A DNA stretch of 64,000 bases from Microbacterium paraoxydans (GCF_018224615.1 NZ_JAGTUK010000002.1:682001-746000); one strand, 5' to 3'. Counted from the first letter of the stretch, positions 18,665 through 28,024 are shown. The notes: generated from the sequence alone by a model not told the origin. Numbers and translations: made by a program.

Positions 18665-19885
18665 TCACCGGGCGTCCGTGATGCGGTAGCGCGCGCCGGG
18701 ACGCCCCTTGGTCGTGTAGTCGAGCGAGCGCACCGCCTGGCCCGTGGCCGCGAGGTGCTCCAGGTAGCGGCGGGCGCTCACGCGGGACATGTCCAGATCG
18801 GCGCCGAGCTCCGCCGCCGAGGCATCGGGTCGTGCGGCGAGGGCCGTGGACACCCGATGCAGCGTCTCCGCACTGAGTCCCTTCGGCAGCCCGAACCTCT
18901 CCCGGAATGCGATGATCGCGTCGGCCGCCTCCACCCGCTGCACCACGTCGTGCAACTCGGTGTGGTCGCGGAGCAGCAGGGTCGCGCCGCGGTCGGCTTC
19001 GTCGTCCGCGCTCGCGGTGCTGCGCGCCACCAGCACGTGCGACCCCACGATCACCGGGCGTCCCGCGGCCTCGCCCTCGTGCAGCACGGTCGACAGTTCC
19101 GCACCCAGCACGTCGTCCGCGATAGCGCCGTCGAGGTCGCCCGCATCGCGACCGAGGAACCGTGCGGCCGCATCGTTCGCGAGCGTGATGCGCCCGGAAC
19201 CGTCGACCGTGATCACGCCCTCGCTGAGCCCGTGCAGCGTGGTCTCCTGGTTCTTCACGAGTGCGGCGATCTGGTGCGGCTCCAGCCGGTAGATGCGGCG
19301 CCGGATCACCGACGTGACCCATGCGGCCCCGAACACGCCCAGCACCGCGGCCGCCAGCATGGCCGAGATCAGCCACACGAGGTTCGCGGTGAACTCCTCG
19401 TTCAACTCCGACTCCAGGATGCCCACCGAGGCCGTACCGATCACGGTGCCCTCCTCGTCGCGGATCGGCACCTTCACCCGCCACGACGTGCCCAGCGTGC
19501 CTGTCTGCGTGCCCACGTAGATGTCACCGCCGAGAGGGATCGACGGGTCGGTCGAGACGCGTTCGCCGATGCGCTCCGGGTTGGGGTGGGAGTACCGGAT
19601 GCCCTCGTCGTTGGCGACCACGACATACGCGAGGTCGGACGCCTCCCGGATCACCTCGGCGACGGGCTGGATCGCCGCGGACGGATCGTCGTCGTCGAAC
19701 GCGTCGAGCACCACGGGCAGCGCGGCCACCGACTGGGCGACCGCCTGCATGCGGTCTTTGTAGGCCTCCCGGAGCGCGTTCTCCTGGAACGCCCCGGCGG
19801 CGATCCCCGTGGCGAGGGTCACCAGGAACACGATCAGCGCCTGCAGCGCGAGCAGCTGCATCCGGAGCGTCATCTTCGAGGCCAC
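18665..19885 (-). CDS. Membrane sensor fused to a CitT/DpiA-type DNA-binding domain, lacking kinase and receiver domains
   Basis: A 406-residue protein. Membrane segments at about residues 10-33 and 169-194 enclose an extracytoplasmic sCache-like sensor (34-166), as in CitA/DcuS-type histidine kinases. A PAS domain follows (208-311, with GLSEGVITVDGSGRITLAN). In the kinases a His box (HEFxNRL) and ATPase domain would come next. Here the chain passes straight into the output domain of the partner response regulator (LPKGLSAETL near 333, then a winged helix with SRVSARRYLEHL near 367-378). No His box, ATPase motifs or receiver aspartate are present. The reading frame is intact, and GTG 19885 has GGGAGA eight bases upstream. 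It is divergent from the tricarboxylate transporter genes, its likely target. It would be a one-component, membrane-tethered regulator. Confidence 0.85.
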   Translation of the reverse strand: MASKMTLRMQLLALQALIVFLVTLATGIAAGAFQENALREAYKDRMQAVAQSVAALPVVLDAFDDDDPSAAIQPVAEVIREASDLAYVVVANDEGIRYSHPNPERIGERVSTDPSIPLGGDIYVGTQTGTLGTSWRVKVPIRDEEGTVIGTASVGILESELNEEFTANLVWLISAMLAAAVLGVFGAAWVTSVIRRRIYRLEPHQIAALVKNQETTLHGLSEGVITVDGSGRITLANDAAARFLGRDAGDLDGAIADDVLGAELSTVLHEGEAAGRPVIVGSHVLVARSTASADDEADRGATLLLRDHTELHDVVQRVEAADAIIAFRERFGLPKGLSAETLHRVSTALAARPDASAAELGADLDMSRVSARRYLEHLAATGQAVRSLDYTTKGRPGARYRITDAR

Positions 19886-19938
19886 CCGCTCATTCTCCCG
19901 GCTGTCGCACGGGCACGCGAGCCGCTCGGGACGGCGTT

Positions 19939-19978
19939 CGCGACCAATAGTTTCGGAACGCGACCAATGGTTTCCGAA
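19939..19978. promoter_or_regulatory. Tandem 20-bp repeat in the regulator-tctC intergenic region
   Basis: Two head-to-tail 20-base units (19939-19958 and 19959-19978) match at 18 of 20 positions and share CGCGACCAAT and GTTTC. The period is two helical turns. They lie 67 bases before tctC and 53 before the regulator gene, a natural place for operator sites of the fused regulator. Confidence 0.65.
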
Positions 19979-20045
19979 GCTTGAGCGGCCGCATCCCCGC
20001 CTCGACAGTGGACGGATTGCACTCGAACGCTCAAGGAGGAGCGCC

Positions 20046-21065
20046 ATGACCTACGCCCGCATCGCCACCCTGACCGCCGCGGTCGCGGCCACCGCCCTCG
20101 CCCTCACCGCCTGCTCCTCGGGCGGAGGGGACGCCGGGGGCTCGGAAGACGGCGGGGAGGCCACCGCGATCACCGACCTCAACATCGTCGTGCCCGCCGA
20201 CCCGGGCGGCGGATGGGACCAGACCGGACGCGCCCTGTCGCAGCTGCTGACCGAGGAGGGCATCGTCGGCTCGGCGCCCGTGACCAACGTCGGCGGCGCG
20301 GGCGGGACGGTCGGACTCGCGCAGCTCGCGAACGAGAAGGACCCCGCCACCCTGATGGTGATGGGGCTCGTGATGGTCGGCGCGGTCGAGACGAACGCCT
20401 CGGCCGTGCGCATCGAGGACATGACTCCGATCGCCCGTCTCACCGACGAGCCGCTTGTGGTCGTGGTGCCGGCCGAGTCCGAGTACGACACGCTCGAAGA
20501 CCTCGTGGAAGACGTGGTCGATCGCGGGCAGGCCGTGACCATCACCGGCGGCTCCGCCGGAGGTGCCGATCACATCCTGGCCGGGCTGCTGCTGGAGGAG
20601 GCCGGGCTGGACGGCGCGGAGATCGCGGAGAAGCTCAACTACACGCCCAACTCCGGTGGCGGCGAGGCGACCTCGCTGATCCTCGGCGGCAAGGTCGCGG
20701 CCGGGATCTCCGGCGTCGGCGAGTTCCTGCAGCACATCGAGGCGGGCACGATGAAGGCGCTCGCGGTGTCGTCGGACGAGCCCGTCGCGCAGCTGCCCGA
20801 CGTGGACACCATCACCGACGCGGGGTACGACGTGGTGCTCACCAACTGGCGCGGCGTGATCGCCCCCGGTGGCATCGACGACGCCGAGCGTGCGGAGCTG
20901 GAACGCATCGTGACCGAGCTGGAGGAATCCGACGCGTGGCAGGACGAGCTGGAGACCCGAGGCTGGGCGGACGCCTTCCTCACGGGCGCGGAGTTCGACG
21001 ACTTCCTCACCGGCAACATCGCCGAGGTCACCACGACGCTGCAGAACATCGGGCTGGTCGGCTGA
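20046..21065 (+). CDS. tctC: Tripartite tricarboxylate transporter, substrate-binding lipoprotein
   Basis: Captures a tricarboxylate such as citrate outside the cell. The 339-residue protein has a lipoprotein signal ending LTAC and a mature domain with PADPGGGWDQTGRALSQ near residues 50-66 typical of TctC/Bug proteins. ATG 20046 follows AAGGAGGAGCGCC; a longer reading into the operator region has no ribosome site. It is the first gene of tctCBA. Confidence 0.93.
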   Translation: MTYARIATLTAAVAATALALTACSSGGGDAGGSEDGGEATAITDLNIVVPADPGGGWDQTGRALSQLLTEEGIVGSAPVTNVGGAGGTVGLAQLANEKDPATLMVMGLVMVGAVETNASAVRIEDMTPIARLTDEPLVVVVPAESEYDTLEDLVEDVVDRGQAVTITGGSAGGADHILAGLLLEEAGLDGAEIAEKLNYTPNSGGGEATSLILGGKVAAGISGVGEFLQHIEAGTMKALAVSSDEPVAQLPDVDTITDAGYDVVLTNWRGVIAPGGIDDAERAELERIVTELEESDAWQDELETRGWADAFLTGAEFDDFLTGNIAEVTTTLQNIGLVG

Positions 21066-21066
21066 C

Positions 21067-21624
21067 ATGACGACCGGGTCTCCCGGACCCACGGGACTGC
21101 GGACCGGCACACGCCGGTCCGCAGGTCCGCTCGGGTCCCTGCCGCGGGGCGAGCTCGTGTTCGCCCTCCTCATGGTCGCGCTGGGCGTCTTCGCCCTGGT
21201 CGGCGTGTTCTCGATCCACGTCCCCGCCGGTGCCCAGGTCGGGCCGACCGTGTTCCCGCTGTTCGTCTCGGTGCTGCTGCTCGGTTCCGCGGTCGCCGTG
21301 GTCGTGAGCATCTTCCGCGGTCACCGCGGGGTGCCGGAGGACGGCGAGGACATCGACCAGGAGCTCCCGACCGACTGGCTCGCTCTCGTGAAGATCGTCG
21401 CGCTCGTGGTGGCCCACCTGCTGCTGATCGAGCCGCTCGGCTGGGCACCGGCCGCGGCACTGCTGTTCGGCGGTGTCGCCTGGGCGCTGGGGGCACGGCG
21501 GTGGTGGATGGCGCTGCTGATCGGCGCAGCCATCGCCCTCGTGGTGCAGATCGTGTTCGGCGGGCTGCTGGGGCTCTCGCTGCCCTGGGGTCCGGCGCTC
21601 GGGTGGCTGGGGAGGATCCTCTGA
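21067..21624 (+). CDS. tctB: Tripartite tricarboxylate transporter, small membrane subunit
   Basis: A 185-residue protein with four to five membrane segments and an N-terminal cytoplasmic stretch of about 28 residues. The motif [14 protein letters not shown] is family-like. It starts one base after tctC and its last base is shared with the tctA start. Confidence 0.9.
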   Translation: MTTGSPGPTGLRTGTRRSAGPLGSLPRGELVFALLMVALGVFALVGVFSIHVPAGAQVGPTVFPLFVSVLLLGSAVAVVVSIFRGHRGVPEDGEDIDQELPTDWLALVKIVALVVAHLLLIEPLGWAPAAALLFGGVAWALGARRWWMALLIGAAIALVVQIVFGGLLGLSLPWGPALGWLGRIL

Positions 21625-23170
21625 TGGACAGCTGGAACCTGCTGCTGGAGGGCTTCGCGACCGCCATGCAGCCGCAGTACCTCGTGTTCGCGTTCTTCGG
21701 TGTGCTGATCGGCACGGCGGTGGGCGTGCTGCCCGGGATCGGCCCCGCCATGACCGTGGCGCTGCTGCTGCCCCTCACCTACACGCTGGAGCCCGCCGCG
21801 GCACTCATCACCTTCGCCGGCATCTACTACGGCGGCATGTACGGCGGATCGACAACGAGCATCCTGCTCAACACCCCGGGGAGTCCGCGTCGATCGTGAC
21901 CGCGATCGAGGGCAACAAGATGGCCAAGCTCGGCCGGGGCGCCGCGGCGCTTGCGACCGCGGCGATCGGCTCGTTCGTCGCGGGCACCCTCGCCACGATC
22001 GGCCTCACGCTGCTGGCGCCGGTGCTGGCGCAGTTCGCCGTGAACCTGGGACCCGCCGACTACGTGGCGCTCATCGTGGTCGCGTTCGTCACGGTGGGCG
22101 CGTTGATGGGCTCGTCGGTGTCGCGCGGCCTGCTGTCGCTCGGCGTCGGACTGTTCCTCGGCCTGGTCGGCACCGACTGGCTCTCCGGCCAGCAGCGGTA
22201 CACGCTGGGACTGCTGCCGCTGGCGGACGGGATCGACGTGGTGCTGGTGGCGGTGGGTCTGTTCGCCGTGGGGGAGACGCTGTACGTCGCCGCGCGACTG
22301 CGCCACGGTGCGGTCGAGGTGATCCCCGTCGCCCGTGGCTGGCGCAGCTGGATGACCAGGGACGACTGGCGGCGCTCGTGGAAGCCGTGGCTGCGCGGCA
22401 CCGCGATCGGGTTCCCCATCGGCACGATCCCGGCGGGTGGCGCCGACGTCGCGACCTTCCTCTCCTACGCGACCGAGCGGAAGCTCTCGCGGCACCGCGA
22501 GCAGTTCGGGCGCGGGGCGATCGAGGGCGTCGCAGGGCCCGAGTCGGCGAACAACGCCGCCGCCGCCGGGGTGCTCGTGCCCCTGTTGACGCTCGGCCTG
22601 CCGACCACGGCGACCGCGGCGATCATCCTGACCGCGTTCCAGACGTACGGCCTGCAGCCGGGGCCCCTGCTGTTCACGGGGCAGTCCGATCTGGTGTGGG
22701 CGCTGGTCGCGAGCCTGTACATCGGCAACGTGATCCTGCTCGTGCTGAACCTGCCGCTCGTGGGCATGTGGGTGAAGCTGCTGCAGATCCCGCGGCCCTA
22801 CCTCTACGCGGGCATCCTGTTGTTCGCCGCGTTCGGCGCCTACGCGCTGAACTTCGCGGTGGTCGACATCCTGATCCTGCTGATCATCGGCGTGCTCGGC
22901 TACTTCCTCCGGCGGTACGGGTTCCCCGTCGCGCCGCTCGTGGTCGGCATGATCCTGGGGCCGATGGGGGAGGAGCAGCTGCGCCGTGCGCTGCAGCTGA
23001 GCCAGGGCGACCTGACGACGCTCGTGGCGCAGCCGTTCTCTGCCATCGCGTACGCCGTGCTCGCGCTGCTGATCGCGGGCGGGTTGTGGCTGCGGCGCCG
23101 GCAGCGGCGCTACGAGCAGGCGCTGACCGCGTCGATCGCCGTACCGGTGAAGGCCGATTCGGAGGTGTGA
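21624..23170 (+). pseudogene. tctA: Tripartite tricarboxylate transporter, large membrane subunit, frame broken by one base
   Basis: TctA is the multi-pass permease of the system. Reading from ATG 21624 gives the conserved N-terminus with [15 protein letters not shown] and [17 protein letters not shown], then a stop at 21897-21899. The rest ([28 protein letters not shown] and eight or more membrane segments) continues in the -1 frame to 23170. One extra G in the run at 21878-21881 would restore the family sequence [10 protein letters not shown] and a 515-residue protein. It could be a sequencing error, a real mutation, or -1 frameshifting at the CCCGGGG heptamer (21875-21881). Confidence 0.9.
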
Positions 23171-23204
23171 GCCCGGTCGATTCGAGCCGGGGAGGGGCCG
23201 GGAG

Positions 23205-23210
23205 TAGGCT
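23205..23210 (+). promoter_or_regulatory. -10 box of a probable leaderless promoter
   Basis: TAGGCT lies six bases before the GTG start at 23217, so transcription would begin at or near the start codon. Confidence 0.5.
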
Positions 23211-23216
23211 GAGCCG

Positions 23217-24014
23217 GTGACTGAAGCGCGGGCCCTGAGACGTGGGCCTCGGGCGTACGCGGCCTTCATCGGCATCGGCCTCCTCGCCGGTCTCCTCTCC
23301 GGCCTGTTCGGCGTCGGCGGTGGCACGGTCATCGTCCCGCTCCTGGTGCTGCTGCTGCAGTTCGACCAGCGTCTCGCCGCCGGGACCTCCCTCGCCGCGA
23401 TCGTCCCGACCGCCAGCGTCGGCGTGATCTCCTACGCCACCACCGGCTCGGTCGCGTGGATCCCCGCGCTGATCCTCGCCGCGGGTGCCGTGGTGGGTGC
23501 GCAGATCGGCACGAGGCTCCTCCCTCGCATCTCCCAGACGGCCCTGCGGTGGGGCTTCGTCGGCTTCCTGGTCGTGGTGATCGTGAGCCTGTTCCTCGTG
23601 ATCCCCTCGCGCGACGCCGTGTTCGAGCTGACGTGGCTCACGGGTATCGCCCTGGTCGCGGTGGGCGTCGGGACCGGCATCCTCGCGGGACTCATCGGCG
23701 TCGGCGGCGGGGTGATCGTGGTGCCGGTGCTGATGCTCGCGTTCGGCACGAGCGACCTCGTCGCCAAGGGCACGTCGCTGCTGATGATGATTCCGACCGC
23801 GGTGTCCGGCACGGTCGGCAACCTCCGCAACCGCAACGTCGACCTGCTCGCGGCGGTCCTGATCGGCGTCGCGGCGTGCACCACCACCGCCCTCGGTGCG
23901 TGGCTCGCGACCATCGTCGACCCCACGCTCGGCAACCTCCTGTTCGCCGCGTACCTCGTGGTGATCGCGGTGCAGATGGCGCTCAAGGCCGTGCGCGGCC
24001 GCCGCCGCGGCTGA
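23217..24014 (+). CDS. TauE/SafE-family membrane permease
   Basis: A 265-residue protein with seven to eight membrane segments made of two homologous halves. Each half has the glycine motif typical of the family: GLFGVGGGTVIVPLL near residue 30 and GLIGVGGGVIVVPVL near residue 155. Members export sulfite, sulfoacetate or similar organic anions; the substrate here is unknown. The start is GTG 23217. Confidence 0.88.
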   Translation: MTEARALRRGPRAYAAFIGIGLLAGLLSGLFGVGGGTVIVPLLVLLLQFDQRLAAGTSLAAIVPTASVGVISYATTGSVAWIPALILAAGAVVGAQIGTRLLPRISQTALRWGFVGFLVVVIVSLFLVIPSRDAVFELTWLTGIALVAVGVGTGILAGLIGVGGGVIVVPVLMLAFGTSDLVAKGTSLLMMIPTAVSGTVGNLRNRNVDLLAAVLIGVAACTTTALGAWLATIVDPTLGNLLFAAYLVVIAVQMALKAVRGRRRG

Positions 24015-24019
24015 CCTAG

Positions 24020-24211
24020 ATGTACCGGGAGATCGACGTCGGCTTCACGAACCCGCAGACGGCGGAGTGGCTGGAGCGACCAGAGCACGACCCCCTCATC
24101 GTGATCCGCAAGCGCGCGCTGGACAGCGCGGGCGAGGTGGTGCACACCTCACGGGTGAAGGTGGTGCCCAGCCGCATGACGCTGAACATGGTGGTGCGCG
24201 CACAGAGCTGA
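24020..24211 (+). pseudogene. Remnant of a GntR-type regulator (C-terminal UTRA part)
   Basis: A 63-codon frame whose residues TAEWLERPEHDPLIVIRKRALDSAGEVVH resemble the last third of the UTRA ligand-binding domain of HutC/FarR-type GntR regulators. No DNA-binding domain is found upstream, where the TauE gene ends five bases earlier. I read it as the leftover of a truncated gene; a small real protein cannot be excluded. Confidence 0.5.
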
Positions 24212-24306
24212 GGCTGCCGTGTCCGCGAGGATGAAGAGACCTTCGGCCAGGGCGGCGTGACGGTTTCGTCCGGCGCCCCCGCGGACCGGGCGTCGGCGGG
24301 CCTCGG

Positions 24307-24312
24307 TAGGAT
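24307..24312 (+). promoter_or_regulatory. -10 box of a probable leaderless promoter for the hadA-like gene
   Basis: TAGGAT lies six bases before GTG 24319, and no ribosome site is present. Confidence 0.5.
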
Positions 24313-24318
24313 CGAGGG

Positions 24319-24777
24319 GTGGCAGTCAACCAAGATCTGATCGGCCGGGAGTTCCCGCCGACCGCCCCCTATCTGGTCGGCCGGGAGAAGGTGCGCGAGT
24401 TCGCGCGCGCCGTCTTCGCCGACGCTCCGCAGCACACCGACGTGGACGCTGCCCGCGCCGCCGGGTACGCCGATGTCGTGGCGCCGCCGACGTTCGCGAT
24501 GGTGATCCAGGACCTCACGCTGCAGCAGCTGCTGGGCGAGGAGGACTCGGGCATCGAGCTGTCGCGCACGATCCACGCCGAGCAGCGGTTCCGCTACTCG
24601 CGGCCGATCGTCGCGGGCGACGAGCTCACGGCACAGCTGTCGGTCACCGGCATCCGCATGATGGGCGGCAACGCCATGATCACGAGCGAGGCCGAGATCA
24701 CCGACGTCGAGGGTGCGCACGTGGTCACCGCCACCAGCGTGCTGCTCGTCGGCGCCGAAGAAGGGGAGGACGCCTGA
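24319..24777 (+). CDS. MaoC-like (3R)-hydroxyacyl-ACP dehydratase, HadA-type subunit
   Basis: A 152-residue hot-dog fold protein of the FAS1_DH/HadA type. It has PYLVGREKVREFARAV near the start and the region AAGYADVVAPPTFAMV, but not the catalytic Asp/His pair, which the partner carries. In mycobacteria HadA and HadB form a heterodimer that dehydrates hydroxyacyl-ACP. It shares one base with the next gene (TGATG), supporting complex formation. Confidence 0.85.
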   Translation: MAVNQDLIGREFPPTAPYLVGREKVREFARAVFADAPQHTDVDAARAAGYADVVAPPTFAMVIQDLTLQQLLGEEDSGIELSRTIHAEQRFRYSRPIVAGDELTAQLSVTGIRMMGGNAMITSEAEITDVEGAHVVTATSVLLVGAEEGEDA

Positions 24778-25178
24778 TGGGCTTCACCGTCGGAGACGTG
24801 GTCGCCGAGCGCACCGTGCACCTCACCCGCGAGTCGCTCGTGCGCTACGCGGGCGCGTCGGGCGACTTCAATCCCATCCACTACCGTGACGACGTGGCCG
24901 CGTCGGTCGGGCTCCCCGGGGTCCTCGCGCACGGCATGCTCACCATGGGCATCGCGTCGTCCGTGGTCGTGTCGGCGCTCGACCCGTCCACGCGCATCCT
25001 CGATTACGGCGTGCGCTTCACCAAGCCGGTCGTGGTCGACCCGGTCGACGGCGCCGACATCCACGTGACGGCGACGGTCGGCGCGGTCGACGACGAGACG
25101 GCGCGCATCGACCTCAAGGTCACGTTCGGCGACACGACCGTGCTCGTCAAGGCGCAGCTGCGCGTCGCCGTCCGATGA
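24777..25178 (+). CDS. MaoC-like (3R)-hydroxyacyl-ACP dehydratase, HadB-type catalytic subunit
   Basis: A 133-residue hot-dog fold protein with the hydratase-2 motif. D30 and H35 (SGDFNPIHYRDD) are the expected catalytic pair, followed by LPGVLAHGMLTMG. It is coupled to hadA in front and overlaps murB by four bases behind. A role in fatty-acid synthesis is likely. Confidence 0.87.
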   Translation: MGFTVGDVVAERTVHLTRESLVRYAGASGDFNPIHYRDDVAASVGLPGVLAHGMLTMGIASSVVVSALDPSTRILDYGVRFTKPVVVDPVDGADIHVTATVGAVDDETARIDLKVTFGDTTVLVKAQLRVAVR

Positions 25179-26305
25179 GGGAGGTCGCACCGCTCCGGCT
25201 GGCCGAGCTCACCACGCTGCGCACGGGAGCCGCCCCCGCGCGCATGCTCGAGGCGACCACGACCGAGGGCCTCGTGGAGGCGCTGCGCGACACGTGGGAT
25301 CGCGGGGAGCCGTGGCTGGTGCTCGGCGGCGGCTCCAACCTGTTCGTGGGGGACGAGCCGTTCGACGGCACGGTCATCCGCGTGCGTACGAGCGGCATCG
25401 AGGAACTGCCGTCGCCGCACGAGGGGCGCATCCGGTTGCGGGTGCAGGCGGGCCACGGGTGGGACGACCTGGTCGCGTATGCGGTGGAGCACGGCTATGC
25501 CGGGCTCGAGGCCATGAGCGGTATCCCCGGCACTGTCGGTGCGTCGCCCGTGCAGAACATCGGCGCCTACGGCCAGGAGATCCAGGAGACGCTGGTCGAG
25601 GTCGAGCTGATCGACGAGTCCACCGGTGAGATCTCGGCGGTCCCCGCCGCAGAACTCGGACTGGGTTTCCGCACGTCGGTGCTCAAGCATCACCACGGCA
25701 GCGAGCCGCAGCGCCGCGCCGTCATCCTCTCCGTCACGGTCGACCTCCTGGTCGCGAGCGAGCGCGTGGTGCGTGGCGAACAGCTGCGCCGGGCGCTGGG
25801 CCTGACCGACGACGCCCCGGTGCCGCTGGCCTGGGTGCGCGAGCGCATCCTCGCCACCCGGGCCTCGAAGGGCATGCTGCTCGACGATGCCGACCCCGAC
25901 ACGCACGGCGTCGGCTCGTTCTTCCAGAACGCGATCGTGACGGCTGCCCAGGCCAGATCGCTGCCGCCGGAGTGCCCGCGCTGGCCCGTCGCACCCGACC
26001 TCGACGCGGTGACCGTGATCCCGCTCGCGTCGTACGACGGGCATGTGCCGCGCACCAGGGCGGAGGCGCCCGACGTGAAGGTGAGCGCTGCGTGGCTGAT
26101 CGAGCAGGCGGGGATCCGCAAGGGTTTCAAGCTGCCGCGCTCCCGCGCGTCGGTGTCCACCAAGCACGCGCTCGCGCTCACCAACCGCGGCGGGGCGACG
26201 GCGGCCGAGGTCGCGGAACTGGCGCGGTTCATCCAGAGTCGCGTGCACGCCGAGTTCGGTCTCGTGCTGCAGCCGGAGCCGGTGCTGCTCGGCGTCGACC
26301 TCTGA
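25175..26305 (+). CDS. murB: UDP-N-acetylmuramate dehydrogenase
   Basis: Reduces UDP-GlcNAc-enolpyruvate to UDP-MurNAc with NADPH and FAD in cell-wall synthesis. Its 376 residues include the FAD-binding LVLGGGSNLFV, the core GLEAMSGIPGTVGASPVQNIGAYG, GSFFQNAIV carrying the proton-donor serine, and the C-terminal catalytic glutamate in QPEPVLLG. It overlaps the dehydratase gene by four bases. Confidence 0.96.
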   Translation: MREVAPLRLAELTTLRTGAAPARMLEATTTEGLVEALRDTWDRGEPWLVLGGGSNLFVGDEPFDGTVIRVRTSGIEELPSPHEGRIRLRVQAGHGWDDLVAYAVEHGYAGLEAMSGIPGTVGASPVQNIGAYGQEIQETLVEVELIDESTGEISAVPAAELGLGFRTSVLKHHHGSEPQRRAVILSVTVDLLVASERVVRGEQLRRALGLTDDAPVPLAWVRERILATRASKGMLLDDADPDTHGVGSFFQNAIVTAAQARSLPPECPRWPVAPDLDAVTVIPLASYDGHVPRTRAEAPDVKVSAAWLIEQAGIRKGFKLPRSRASVSTKHALALTNRGGATAAEVAELARFIQSRVHAEFGLVLQPEPVLLGVDL

Positions 26306-26324
26306 GCGTGTCCGGGCCGCGGCG

Positions 26325-26330
26325 TACACT
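26325..26330 (+). promoter_or_regulatory. -10 box of a probable leaderless promoter
   Basis: TACACT lies six bases before ATG 26337. Confidence 0.5.
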
Positions 26331-26336
26331 CGCGGC

Positions 26337-26738
26337 ATGAGCGGACTGATCCCCTACCTGCTGTTCCCCGGCACCGCGGCGGAGGCCCTCGGCCATTACC
26401 GGGAGGTGTTCGGGGGTGACCTGCAGCTGATGGACTATGCGCAGGCCGGACGCCACGACGGTCCGGGCGACGCGATCGCTCACGGTCAGTTGCGCGGACC
26501 CGTCGAGCTGGCCGGGGCGGATGCGGGCGCCGACGACGATGCGGTGCAGATGAGCGGCATGTTCCTCTCCCTGCTCGGTACCGCCGACGGCGCGACCCTG
26601 ACGCGCTGGTTCGAGCAGCTCGCCGCCGGTGGCCGGGTGATCGACGCGCTGCAGGCGCGGCCGTGGGGAGACGTCGACGGCACCCTGGTGGACCGGTACG
26701 GCGTGCGGTGGCTCATCGGCTTCCACCCCGAGGGCTGA
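26337..26738 (+). CDS. VOC-family (PhnB-like glyoxalase fold) protein
   Basis: A 133-residue protein with two beta-alpha-beta-beta-beta modules. It shows [22 protein letters not shown], typical of the PhnB/3-demethylubiquinone methyltransferase-like branch, and ends [20 protein letters not shown]. Members of this branch are mostly uncharacterised; no enzymatic role can be assigned. Confidence 0.8.
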   Translation: MSGLIPYLLFPGTAAEALGHYREVFGGDLQLMDYAQAGRHDGPGDAIAHGQLRGPVELAGADAGADDDAVQMSGMFLSLLGTADGATLTRWFEQLAAGGRVIDALQARPWGDVDGTLVDRYGVRWLIGFHPEG

Positions 26739-26766
26739 GGCCGGCTCCCACGGGGAGCTGAGACGA

Positions 26767-26805
26767 CGAGACCCGCCCGAGCCGTGGTGGCTCGGGCGGG
26801 TCTCG
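26767..26805. terminator. Bidirectional terminator between the VOC gene and aspC
   Basis: A perfect 17-bp stem (26767-26783 with 26789-26805) and a five-base loop, between two convergent genes. Confidence 0.9.
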
Positions 26806-26817
26806 GTCGTCTCGCGC

Positions 26818-28017
26818 TCAGGAGAACAGGCGCTGGAGGCGCTGCACGCCCTCGAGGAGCTGGTCGTCGCCCAGCGCGTAGGACAGGCGGATGTAGCCCG
26901 ACGGGCCGAACGCCTCGCCCGGCACCACGGCGACCTCGGCCTGGTCGAGGATGAGGTCGGCCAGTTCGAGCGACGTGGTCGGGGTCACGCCGCCCCACGT
27001 GCGACCGAGCAGGCCCTGCACGTCGGGGTAGACGTAGAACGCGCCGAGCGGGTTCGGCACCACGAGCCCGTCGATCTTCGACAGTTCCGACACGATCAGG
27101 CGGCGACGGCGGTCGAACGCCTCGCGCATCTGCTCGGCCTCGGTCTGCGGGCCGTTGAGCGCCGCGATCGCCGCCTTCTGCGCCACGTTGTTGACGTTGC
27201 TCGTGAGGTGCGACTGCAGGTTGCCCGCGATCTTGATGGCATCCGCGGGACCCACCATCCAGCCCACGCGCCAGCCGGTCATGGCGTAGGTCTTGGCGAC
27301 GCCGTTCACGAGGATGGTCTGGTTCGCGACCTCGGGCACCGCCTGCACGATCGAGGTGGCGGTGACGCCCTCGTACGTGAGGTTCTGGTAGATCTCGTCG
27401 CTGATGATCCAGATGCCGTGCTCGAGGGCCCACTCGCCGATGGCCCTGGTCTCCTCGGCCGTGTACACCGAGCCCGTGGGGTTCGACGGTGACACGAACA
27501 CGAGCGCGGTCGTGCGCTCCGTGCGGGCCGCTTCCAGCTGCTCGACCGTGACCTTGTAGTCCTGGTCGGCTCCCGCGAACACCTCGACCGGGGTGCCGTC
27601 GGCGAGGCGGATCGCCTCGGGGTAGGTCGTCCAGAACGGTGCCGGCAGCAGCACCTCGTCGCCCGGGTTCACCACGGCCTGGAACGCCTGGTACACCGAC
27701 TGCTTGCCGCCGTTCGTGACGATGACCTGGCTCGGCGAGACCTCCAGCCCCGAGTCGCGCAGCGTCTTCGCGGCGATCGCCTCGCGCAGCGCCGGAAGGC
27801 CGGGAGCCGGCGTGTAGCGGTAGCTGGCCGGGTCGGCGAGGGCCTCGGCGGCGGCGTCGACGATGAACTGCGGTGTCGCGAAGTCGGGCTCGCCCGCGGC
27901 ATAGGAGATGACGGGCTTGCCCTCGGCCTTCAGGGCCTTCGCCTTGGCATCGACCTTGAGCGTGGCGGACTCGGCGATGGCGGACAGTTTGCGGGAGAGA
28001 GGAGCGCGTTCGGTCAC
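26818..28017 (-). CDS. aspC: Class I aspartate aminotransferase
   Basis: A PLP-dependent exchange of amino groups between aspartate and 2-oxoglutarate. It has 399 residues. K242 in [16 protein letters not shown] is the Schiff-base lysine, and SPSNPTG (176-182) and SDEIY (206-210) are fold-type I motifs. The start is GTG 28017, with TACGCT (28030-28025) seven bases upstream and no ribosome site, which suggests a leaderless message. It stands next to murB and, in many relatives, near trpT-secE. Confidence 0.92.
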   Translation of the reverse strand: MTERAPLSRKLSAIAESATLKVDAKAKALKAEGKPVISYAAGEPDFATPQFIVDAAAEALADPASYRYTPAPGLPALREAIAAKTLRDSGLEVSPSQVIVTNGGKQSVYQAFQAVVNPGDEVLLPAPFWTTYPEAIRLADGTPVEVFAGADQDYKVTVEQLEAARTERTTALVFVSPSNPTGSVYTAEETRAIGEWALEHGIWIISDEIYQNLTYEGVTATSIVQAVPEVANQTILVNGVAKTYAMTGWRVGWMVGPADAIKIAGNLQSHLTSNVNNVAQKAAIAALNGPQTEAEQMREAFDRRRRLIVSELSKIDGLVVPNPLGAFYVYPDVQGLLGRTWGGVTPTTSLELADLILDQAEVAVVPGEAFGPSGYIRLSYALGDDQLLEGVQRLQRLFS

Positions 28018-28024
28018 GATTACG

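Noticed and set aside
19886..20047. Longer N-terminus for the fused sensor-regulator
   Set aside because: It would cover the tandem 20-bp repeat and tctC ribosome site; GTG 19885 has a good ribosome site and precedes the first membrane segment.
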